DNA of 64,000 nt from CANJIV01 sp046330225 (lineage in GTDB: Bacteria; Actinomycetota; Thermoleophilia; Solirubrobacterales; Solirubrobacteraceae). Shown here in pieces: positions 15,490-23,356 of this stretch (the first letter of the stretch is position 1; each line of letters opens with the position of its first letter). The notes below the pieces were generated by a model, which was not told where the DNA came from, searched no databases, and worked only from the letters and a program-made list of their open reading frames with translations. The position numbers and the translations under genes were made by a program. Location: positions 372,001 to 436,000 of the forward strand of contig JAXLTD010000003.1 of NCBI GenBank assembly GCA_046330225.1, given 5' to 3'.

Positions 15490-16971
15490 TCACTTCGCGT
15501 ACTCGACCGAGCGCGACTCGCGGATGACGGTGACCTTGATCTGGCCCGGGTACTCCAGCTCCGACTCGATCTCGCGGGCGATCTCGTGCGAAAGCAGCAC
15601 GGCGCCGTCGTCGTCCACTGCCGCCGGCTCGACCATGACCCGGATCTCCCGCCCGGCCTGCATCGCGTAGACCTTCTCCACGCCGGGATGGCGGGCGGCG
15701 AGCTGCTCGAGCTCGCGCAGGCGCTTGACGTAGTGCTCGAGCGATTCTCCGCGGGCCCCGGGGCGGGCGCCCGACAGCGCGTCGGCGGCCTGGACGATGA
15801 CCGCCTCGACCGTCTGGGGCTCGACCTCGTTGTGGTGGGCCTCCATCGCGTGCGCCACGGCCTCTGACTCCCCGTGCCGGCGTGCGAGGTCGCCGCCGAC
15901 CAGCGCGTGCGGCCCCTCCACCTCGTGCGACACCGCCTTGCCGATGTCGTGCAGCAGGGCCGCCCGCCGGGCCGTCTTGGCGCTGGCCCCGAGCTCGTCG
16001 GCCATGAGCGAGGCGAGCTGCGCGCACTCGACCGAGTGCGCCAGGACGTTCTGGCCGTAGCTCGTGCGGAACTTCAGGCGCCCGAGGAGCTTGGCCAGCT
16101 CGGGGTCGAGGCCCTGCACGTTGGCGTCGAAGACCGCCTGCTCGCCTGCCTGCTCCAGGACCGTGTCCAGCTCCGACTTCGCCTGGTAATAGGTCTCCTC
16201 GATGCGGGCCGGGTGGATGCGCCCGTCCTGGAGGAGCTTCTCCAGCGTCATGCGGGCGACTTCGCGCCGGACCCCGTCGAAGCCCGACAGCACGACGGCG
16301 TGCGGCGTGTCGTCGATGATGAAGTCCACCCCGGTGAGGTTCTCCAGCGCACGGATGTTGCGCCCCTCCCGGCCGATGATCCGGCCCTTCATGTCGTCGG
16401 AGGCAAGCTGGACGACCGAGACGGTCGTCTCCGCGGCGTGCGCGGCGGCCAGGCGCCCCATGCACACCGACAGGATGTTGCGCACCCGGCGCTCGGCGTC
16501 GCGCTTGGTCTCCTCGTCGATCGCGCGCAGCAGCTTGGCCTGCTCGTGACGGGCCTGGTCCTCGACCTCCTTGAGGAGCGCCTGGCGGGCCTGGGCGGCG
16601 CTCAGCCCGGCGACGCGCTCGAGCTCGCGGACGTGCTCGCTCACCCGGGCGGCCAGCTCCTCGCGCTGGGCGGCGAGCGCGGCCCGCTCGGCCTCGAGGC
16701 CGGCCTCTGCCTGTTCGAGCTGCGTGATGCGCGCGTCGAGGGACTGCTGCTTGCCGAGTAGCCGCTCCTCCAGCCGCCCGATCTCGGCCCGGCGGCCGCG
16801 GAGCTCGTCCTCGACCGTCCCCTCCGTGCCAGCAGCGGTCGCCGCCGCCGCTGGCGCCCCGCCCCGGATCGGCGGCGAGACCGGGCCCCGGCGCGCCGCC
16901 GAGCGGCTGAGGATCAAGGCGGCCGCCACCGCTCCCGCTGCCAGGACCGCTGCCGCGATCACGATCTCCAT
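15490..16971 (-). CDS. rny: Ribonuclease Y
   Basis: A 493-residue membrane-anchored endoribonuclease that starts mRNA decay. One transmembrane helix (residues 3-22) is followed by a long coiled coil rich in Glu, Ala and Arg (about 50-160), a KH domain with IIGREGRNIRALE near 195-208, and an HD domain with H341-D342 in LLHDIGKAVSHE plus AHHNE and AADALSGARPGARGE. Length and order match the family (about 510 residues). A GGGGAG Shine-Dalgarno sits 5 nt before the ATG. With PNPase and RNase J in this window it completes an RNA-decay set. A 361-bp gap upstream probably holds its promoter. Confidence 0.95.
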   Translation of the reverse strand: MEIVIAAAVLAAGAVAAALILSRSAARRGPVSPPIRGGAPAAAATAAGTEGTVEDELRGRRAEIGRLEERLLGKQQSLDARITQLEQAEAGLEAERAALAAQREELAARVSEHVRELERVAGLSAAQARQALLKEVEDQARHEQAKLLRAIDEETKRDAERRVRNILSVCMGRLAAAHAAETTVSVVQLASDDMKGRIIGREGRNIRALENLTGVDFIIDDTPHAVVLSGFDGVRREVARMTLEKLLQDGRIHPARIEETYYQAKSELDTVLEQAGEQAVFDANVQGLDPELAKLLGRLKFRTSYGQNVLAHSVECAQLASLMADELGASAKTARRAALLHDIGKAVSHEVEGPHALVGGDLARRHGESEAVAHAMEAHHNEVEPQTVEAVIVQAADALSGARPGARGESLEHYVKRLRELEQLAARHPGVEKVYAMQAGREIRVMVEPAAVDDDGAVLLSHEIAREIESELEYPGQIKVTVIRESRSVEYAK

Positions 16972-17332
16972 GGTGTCTCCCCTCCGCCCGGCGAACCGGT
17001 CGGCTCGGTCTCGGATTCAGTTGGTGCGTCGACCGGGCCCGCGCGGGGCGGGGACGGCACGACGGTCGCCGGAGCCGGCGACGCGTCAGGGCGCGCTCAG
17101 CGCGATGAGCGTTGAAGTCGGTTGCGGCCGGGTGGCCGTGCGGTCGTCGGTGCTCGTGCCGTCACGTCGGGGTACGTGATGAGAATCAAGCGGAATTTGC
17201 TGGTGTTTTCGCCCGTTGCAGGCTCGGAATCAAACGCCGCCTGATCGTACTGTCGCGCCGCCGCGCCCGCAAACGAACGCAGGTTCCCGTGCGCCCGCGC
17301 CGCGGCGCCGCCGGGGCAGGGCCGGCAGCCGT
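16972..17332. other. 361-bp non-coding gap between recX and rny, with an inverted repeat
   Basis: I find no credible gene here; the short open frames lack family resemblance. The part around 17160-17270 is AT-richer than its surroundings and is the likely rny promoter and leader. It contains a perfect 6-bp inverted repeat TCACGT-N6-ACGTGA (17162-17179) and a weaker one, CGCTCA-N6-TGAGCG (17094-17111). I cannot pick a -10/-35 pair with confidence. Confidence 0.5.
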
Positions 17333-17758
17333 TTAGGCGGCAGAGCCGCTGCGCGCGTGCTGCCGGACGGCGTCGCCCGCGAGCTCGGGCTCAAATCCCT
17401 TGCGGACGAGCACGCCAAACGCCCGCTCGCGGTCGCGGGGATCCTCGCCGAGGGAGGGGAAGCGGCGGACGAGCAGGTCCAGTGCGGCAGCCCGCTCGTC
17501 GTCGTGGGTGCGGGCGCCGCCCGCGGCCGCGACATGCTCCTCCGGGACCCCGAGCTCGCGCAGGCGCCGCTCGATGCGCTCGGACCCCCACCCGTCCAGC
17601 GCGCGGCGGTCCTCGGCGAACCGGACCGCGAAGCGGGCGTCGTCGACGTAGCCCTGGCGCCCGAGCTCGGCGATGGCGGCCTCGGCGATGTCGTCTCCGA
17701 TGCCGCGGCTCGCGAGGTGGCGGCGCACCTCGCGCTCGGTCCGGTCCCGCTTCGCCAA
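17333..17758 (-). CDS. recX: Regulatory protein RecX (start uncertain, probably upstream)
   Basis: RecX binds inside the RecA filament groove and modulates recombinase activity. From the TTG at 17758 the frame gives 141 residues with the three-helix repeats of RecX: REVRRHLASRGI, then VDDARFAVRFAEDRRALDGWG, the family hallmark, and YVDDARF-like repeats later. The helix that normally opens RecX (ALDLAYRHLAKRDRTE) is encoded in frame just upstream of that TTG, so translation probably begins earlier, between the recA stop (17839) and 17758. No ATG or GTG exists there; CTG codons at 17827 and 17842 are candidates. It is transcribed directly behind recA. Confidence 0.85.
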   Translation of the reverse strand: MAKRDRTEREVRRHLASRGIGDDIAEAAIAELGRQGYVDDARFAVRFAEDRRALDGWGSERIERRLRELGVPEEHVAAAGGARTHDDERAAALDLLVRRFPSLGEDPRDRERAFGVLVRKGFEPELAGDAVRQHARSGSAA

Positions 17759-17838
17759 ATGGCGATAGGCCAGATCGAGCGCGTGCTGCTGGCGCTCGGC
17801 TTCGGTCGGCGCCGGCCGGGCGGCGTCCAGGTCGCCCG

Positions 17839-18924
<1,086 letters not shown>

Positions 18925-19082
18925 GAAGAACTCCTCTGAAAGCGTGGGGCGGACATGTGACGGTACGGGCGTGAGCGGACGGAACGAGGCTAGGGCGCCC
19001 GCCGTCACACGGCGACACGCGCCCGACGCGATTCCGTGCCGAAACGCTCCCGGAACTCCGGCCCGCCGGGCGCGGCCGGGCC

Positions 19083-19643
19083 TCAAGCGCCGTCGAGCGC
19101 CCGGCGCGCCAGCAGTCCGTAGCGCGCACCGCCCGGCTCGAGATGGGACTCGAACAGGCTGACCGCCGGTGCGCGAAAGGCCGGAAGGTCCGGCGGCGCC
19201 AGGGCCGGGCCACGGCGCGGGCGTCCGGACCGCCCGAGCCGGGCCACGGTCACGTGGGGCCGGAAGGGCCGGGGATCCGGCGCGACCCCCAGGTGCTCCG
19301 ACACTGCCGCGGCGGCGCGCTCGTGCAGCGCCCCCGCGGCGCCGGCGAGATCGTCCAGATCGACCGCCGCCAGGCGCGGGCGCCGCGCCGGGAGCCAGGC
19401 CGTGCCCGACGGGGCAAGCTCAGGCGCCCGTCCGCCGAGGCCGGCCACAATGCGCTCGGCCGCGGGAACGTCATCCGCCGGCCGCCAGCCGAGGAAGGCG
19501 AGCGTGACGTGGAGATCCGCCTCCGCGACCAGGCGCACGCCGGCGATCGCGCCCACCGCCTCGGCTGCCCAGCCTGCGAGCGCGGAGCGGGCCGCCCCCG
19601 GCAGCTCGAGCGCGATGAAGAGGCGCCGCTGCCCGGCGGTCAC
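19083..19643 (-). CDS. thpR: RNA 2',3'-cyclic phosphodiesterase (2H family)
   Basis: A 186-residue 2H phosphoesterase (ThpR/LigT-like). The two catalytic HxTx motifs are H45-VTL and H130-VTV, at the spacing typical of the family; RLFIALELP opens the domain. It hydrolyses 2',3'-cyclic phosphates on RNA ends to 2'-phosphates. The GTG start overlaps the cinA stop by 4 bases (GTGA), which fixes the start. Association with cinA and recA is common in actinobacteria and thermophiles. The physiological RNA is not known. Confidence 0.88.
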   Translation of the reverse strand: MTAGQRRLFIALELPGAARSALAGWAAEAVGAIAGVRLVAEADLHVTLAFLGWRPADDVPAAERIVAGLGGRAPELAPSGTAWLPARRPRLAAVDLDDLAGAAGALHERAAAAVSEHLGVAPDPRPFRPHVTVARLGRSGRPRRGPALAPPDLPAFRAPAVSLFESHLEPGGARYGLLARRALDGA

Positions 19644-20989
19644 GTGCGGCTCGGCTCGGCGCCCCCGTCGTCGCCGGTGTCGGCCTGGCCCAGGAGCAGG
19701 CGGCGGACGAGGTGCATGGCGACAGTGGTCGAGCGGTCGCGGACGGTCACGCGGTCCCCGGGGAAGCTGACCGTGCGGGCGAGGCAGCGGCCCCCGCGCT
19801 CGGCAACGCAGTGGCAGACGTAGCCGACGGGCTTCTCGGGCGTGCCGCCGTCCGGCCCGGCCACGCCGGTGATGCCGACGCCCAGGTCGGTGCCGAACCG
19901 CTCGATCGCCCCCTCGGCCAGCGCGAGCGCAACCTCGGGCGAGACGGCGCCGTGCGCGGCGATCAGCTCGGCCGGAACCCCGACGAGGGCCGTCTTCGCG
20001 GCGTTCGAGTACGTCACGGCCCCGCCCGCGACGTAGGCCGAGGAGCCAGGCCGCTCGGTGAGCCGCGCGGCCAGCAGCCCCCCGGTGCAGGACTCGGCGG
20101 TCGCAATCGTGCGCGGCCGGCGCGGCTCGGGCCCGCGGGTGCCCAGCAGGAGCCCGGCGACCTGGTCGTCGACGCTCGTGCCGTCGTCGGAGAAGAGCGT
20201 CGGGCCGTGCCGGGCGTGCATGAACGCGGCGAGGGCGTCGTAGGTCCCCGCCTGGGCCGGCTCGTAGCGGCTGACCATCTCGAGCTCTCCACGGCGCATG
20301 CACGTGGTGATCTCGAGGCCCCCGAGGTCGAGGCCTCCGGCCTCGGCGTCGCGCAGCGTCGCCGCCAGCTCCGACTCGGGAATCCCGAACAGGCGCAGCA
20401 TCCCCCGGCGATAGGGCACGGCGTCGGCCAAGGCGGCCGAGAACGCCGGGGTGCCCTCGGCGGCCCGCCACATGGGCTGCAGTTCGCGCGGCGGCCCCGG
20501 CAGCACGATCACCGTCGGGCCGCCGGACCCCTCCGGCGGGGGCACGATGAGCCCGGGCGCCGTGCCGACCGGGGGAAGCACCGCGGCCCCCTGGGGAACC
20601 AGCGCCTGCTTGCGATTGCTCGCCCGCACGGCATCCTGGTCGAGGTCGGGCCAGCGATCGCGAAGCGGCGCCAGGATCGCCCAGATGCGCTCTTCCAGGT
20701 CCGGATCGAGCGCGAGCGGGCGCCGCTGGAATTCGGCCACGACCTGCGCCGTGAGGTCGTCGGCCGTTGGCCCCAGGCCGCCGCTGGTGCAGATCAGCCG
20801 GACGCCGTCGGACGCCAGGAACTCCAGGAGGTGGCGCATGTCCTCCGGGCGGTCGCCGACCGCGCAGATGTGGGCCACCTCGGCTCCCAGGCGGCGCAGC
20901 TGGTCCGACAGCCACGGCCCGTTGCGGTCCGTGACGCGCCCGTCCAGCACCTCGGTGCCGGTCACCACGATGCCCGCGCGCAGCGCCAT
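19640..20989 (-). CDS. cinA: CinA family protein (nicotinamide-nucleotide amidohydrolase / competence-damage protein)
   Basis: A 449-residue two-domain CinA. The N-terminal MoeA-like/COG1058 domain (1-about 170) shows GTEVLDGRVTDRNG and TSGGLGPTADDLT; family members have ADP-ribose pyrophosphatase activity. The C-terminal domain (about 285-435) carries ATAESCTGGLLAARLT and GITGVAGPDGGTPEKPVG, signatures of the NMN deamidase (PncC) active site. It probably recycles NMN made by DNA ligase. The ATG at 20989 overlaps the stop of the RodZ-like gene (ATGA), fixing the start, and thpR overlaps its end. Confidence 0.92.
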   Translation of the reverse strand: MALRAGIVVTGTEVLDGRVTDRNGPWLSDQLRRLGAEVAHICAVGDRPEDMRHLLEFLASDGVRLICTSGGLGPTADDLTAQVVAEFQRRPLALDPDLEERIWAILAPLRDRWPDLDQDAVRASNRKQALVPQGAAVLPPVGTAPGLIVPPPEGSGGPTVIVLPGPPRELQPMWRAAEGTPAFSAALADAVPYRRGMLRLFGIPESELAATLRDAEAGGLDLGGLEITTCMRRGELEMVSRYEPAQAGTYDALAAFMHARHGPTLFSDDGTSVDDQVAGLLLGTRGPEPRRPRTIATAESCTGGLLAARLTERPGSSAYVAGGAVTYSNAAKTALVGVPAELIAAHGAVSPEVALALAEGAIERFGTDLGVGITGVAGPDGGTPEKPVGYVCHCVAERGGRCLARTVSFPGDRVTVRDRSTTVAMHLVRRLLLGQADTGDDGGAEPSRT

Positions 20990-21825
20990 CAGCAGGCGTT
21001 CGCGGGCGCCGGGAGCACCTTCGTGGCGCGCGGCGTGAGCTCGTACGTGGTGGGATCTGCGCTCGGCTTCACCTTGATGTCCTTCCCGTTCACCCGGAGT
21101 ACGGCGCTGGAGTTCCCCACGGTCACCTTGAGCGACTTCGACCGGAACGTGCGCCCCCGGCCGCCCGGCGACAGCGTGCTGGACAGCAGCAGCTTGTCCT
21201 GTGCGTTGCGCACGCACACGTACACGTCGGCGGTCGGCCTGATCACCAGCGCCACGGAAGTGCGCCGCGGCGCCGGAGCCGTCGTGACGGTGGTCCGCGG
21301 CGCCGTGCGCACCGTGTCCGTGACCGCGGTGGGCGTCCGCGACGTCGTCGTGGCCGTGTCGGTCTTGTCCTTGGAGACCAAGCCGATCACGAGGAGGAGG
21401 ATCAGCACGCCGCCGATCGCGACGCCAACGACCATGCCGCGCGAGACGCGCGGACCCTGGCGCTGGGGCGCGCGCTGGCGCGACCGTGACGTGGGCGGGC
21501 GCCGGCCCCCGCGCGACTGCCGCTGTCCCCGCCCGCTGCGGGCGGGCCGCAAGCCCGGCGGGGCGATCGGCGCGAGATCGAGGTCGGACACGCCCTCGTG
21601 GCGCAGCTTGTACTCCTCGACGAGCAGCTTGGCGTCGAGGCCCAGGAACTCGGCGTACGTGCGCAGGAACGTCTTGACGAACGTGGGGCCGGGCAGCAGG
21701 GCCCACTCCTCGTTCTCCAGCGCCCGCAGGTACTTCGCCCGGATCTTCGTCACCGATTCGACTTCGGTGATGTCGATCCGGGCGCGCATCCGGGCGTCGC
21801 GCAGCGTTTCGCCGATCTCGGGCAT
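20989..21825 (-). CDS. RodZ-like helix-turn-helix membrane protein
   Basis: A 278-residue bitopic membrane protein. Residues 3-70 form a Cro-like HTH (IGETLRDARMRARIDITEVE, TKIRAKYLRALENEEW), as in RodZ, which links MreB to the cell wall machinery. An Arg/Pro-rich linker leads to one transmembrane helix near 132-150 (VVGVAIGGVLILLLVIGLV), then a Thr-rich extracytoplasmic spacer and a C-terminal DUF4115-like beta domain. Position between ftsK and cinA is where many actinobacteria carry it. Shape and order support RodZ; sequence alone cannot prove the MreB link. A TAGCCT element lies 9 nt before the ATG. Confidence 0.75.
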   Translation of the reverse strand: MPEIGETLRDARMRARIDITEVESVTKIRAKYLRALENEEWALLPGPTFVKTFLRTYAEFLGLDAKLLVEEYKLRHEGVSDLDLAPIAPPGLRPARSGRGQRQSRGGRRPPTSRSRQRAPQRQGPRVSRGMVVGVAIGGVLILLLVIGLVSKDKTDTATTTSRTPTAVTDTVRTAPRTTVTTAPAPRRTSVALVIRPTADVYVCVRNAQDKLLLSSTLSPGGRGRTFRSKSLKVTVGNSSAVLRVNGKDIKVKPSADPTTYELTPRATKVLPAPANAC

Positions 21826-21834
21826 GGGCAGGGA

Positions 21835-21840
21835 AGGCTA
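21835..21840 (-). promoter_or_regulatory. Candidate -10 element of the RodZ-like gene
   Basis: TAGCCT on the minus strand, 9 nt before the ATG at 21825, without a Shine-Dalgarno. It could start the rodZ-cinA-thpR unit. Confidence 0.4.
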
Positions 21841-21908
21841 GCCCCGCCGTGCTGCCAGCACCGCACGGGTGCGCCCAGGTGCCATGCGGCGCCCCCCGTA
21901 CGGGGGAC

Positions 21909-23297
21909 TCAGCGCGCGATCGGGTGCTTGCGCGCGCGCTTCGAGAACTTCGACAGCTCGGAGATCAGCGACTGGAGTTCGCCGGCGCGCTCCCGGCTCT
22001 GGAGCGGCGCGATGAGCACGGGCCCGACGGCCGCCGTCATCGACTGGTCCAGCACGCCCGCGCGCAGGCGCCTGAGGTCGGCGCTCCCGACGCCGAGCCG
22101 GCCCATGGAGGCCGAAAGCGACGCCGGGAGACCCCGGGCTTGCACCGAGGAAAGGAACGCCGTGACCCCGGAGTCGAACGCGTGCACCTCGGAGACTCCG
22201 CCGGAGATCAGTGCCTTGGCGGCGGCCGTGCGCAGCGCCTGGACGCCCTTCAGCGCCGTGACGGCCTGCCCCGCGAACGCCGCCGATGCCCGCATCTGCC
22301 GCCTGGCGGCGGCACGGTCGTGCCTGGCGTGGGCCGCGCGGGCGCGCCACAGCGCCTTCGCCATGGCCGCGATCAGCGCGTGGGCGCGGGCCTCGGCGGC
22401 CAGCAGCCGGTTGAGCGCCGCCGCCGAGCCCGCGTCCAGGCCGGGGCCGGCTGCGAGCGCCGGCGGCCTGACCCGCGCGACGGTGACCTTCAGCTTGAAG
22501 CCCGGGTCGCGCGTGCCGCCGCGGATGGCGAGCATCGCCGCGGCGCCTTGCCCGTTGACGGCGGCGAGGGCATCGAGCGCCGCATCGACTCCCGCCGCGC
22601 CCGACTGCGCGGTGCGGGCGCGAGCCGCATGCCTGCCGCCGCCCCGCGACGCCGCCGTCTGGCCCAGCAGGTTGAGCATGTCGCGGATCGGGTTGAACCC
22701 CGGCTTCGGGTCGCCCGGGTCCTCCCTGGGCCGCACGCACGTCCCGGCGCCGGCCGAGACGAACCCGGACTTGCAGGAGCAGCCGAAGAAGCCGCACGTC
22801 TCGTTCTCCGTGCAGCACACCCCGTTGCACTTCTCGTTGCCGGTATGCGGACAGCGCTTCTCGCAGAAGTCGTCGCCGATGAGCTGGCTCTGGCAGTACT
22901 CACCGGGCTGGCAGCACGTGCCCTCGCACAGGACGCGGCTGCGGCAGATGCAGTTCTCGGGGGCATTCGCACGCGTGTTGCCGCATGTGTAGCCCGTCGG
23001 ACAGCACAGCGACCCGACGACGCCGGGAATCCCTGGACAGCACACGGTGCGCGTCTCGCCCGGAGCGCCCAGGCAGCAGCCGATGTTGTAGCCGACTTTG
23101 CCGAGCGGATTGACGTTCCCGCAGAACGTCCCGCCCCCGGAGCACGGCGCCGGCGGATTGGCGGCGAACGACCGGCGGGCAAACGCGCCGGGCACGGCCG
23201 CGACGGCGAACCCGGCGGCAAGCGTGCGCAGAGCGCGCCGCCGGGGCATCGGCTCGGCCAGCGAGCGCGCGAGACCGTCGAAGAGGGCCTCCCCCAT
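21909..23297 (-). CDS. Exported protein with 24-cysteine N-terminal region
   Basis: A 462-residue protein I do not recognise. Residues 18-46 look like a Tat signal (PRRRALRTLAAGF, then Ala/Val core ending FAA). The next 140 residues hold 24 cysteines, many as CC pairs followed by P/Q-x-G-x-x-C (CCPTGYTC, CCQPGEYC, CCTENETC), resembling granulin/EGF-like disulfide knots of secreted proteins. From about 200 on it has no cysteine except none in the tail, and is Ala/Arg-rich and helical, perhaps coiled coil. Tat export would fit prior folding or cofactor loading. It sits between ftsK and the RodZ-like gene and has its own TAGGCT -10, 6 nt from the ATG. Confidence 0.75.
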   Translation of the reverse strand: MGEALFDGLARSLAEPMPRRRALRTLAAGFAVAAVPGAFARRSFAANPPAPCSGGGTFCGNVNPLGKVGYNIGCCLGAPGETRTVCCPGIPGVVGSLCCPTGYTCGNTRANAPENCICRSRVLCEGTCCQPGEYCQSQLIGDDFCEKRCPHTGNEKCNGVCCTENETCGFFGCSCKSGFVSAGAGTCVRPREDPGDPKPGFNPIRDMLNLLGQTAASRGGGRHAARARTAQSGAAGVDAALDALAAVNGQGAAAMLAIRGGTRDPGFKLKVTVARVRPPALAAGPGLDAGSAAALNRLLAAEARAHALIAAMAKALWRARAAHARHDRAAARRQMRASAAFAGQAVTALKGVQALRTAAAKALISGGVSEVHAFDSGVTAFLSSVQARGLPASLSASMGRLGVGSADLRRLRAGVLDQSMTAAVGPVLIAPLQSRERAGELQSLISELSKFSKRARKHPIAR

Positions 23298-23303
23298 CGA
23301 CCG

Positions 23304-23309
23304 AGCCTA
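23304..23309 (-). promoter_or_regulatory. Candidate -10 element of the cysteine-rich exported protein
   Basis: TAGGCT on the minus strand, exactly 6 nt before the ATG. A weak -35 (TGGACG) lies 17 nt further upstream. A leaderless transcript is expected. Confidence 0.5.
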
Positions 23310-23356
23310 GTCTGCACCGAGGCGCGCGTCCACTGCCCTGCTTCGCGGGTCCGGAG

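Noticed and set aside
17112..17336. A 74-residue plus-strand frame in the recX-rny gap
   Set aside because: Basic low-complexity composition, no ribosome-binding site and no known family; treated as non-coding.
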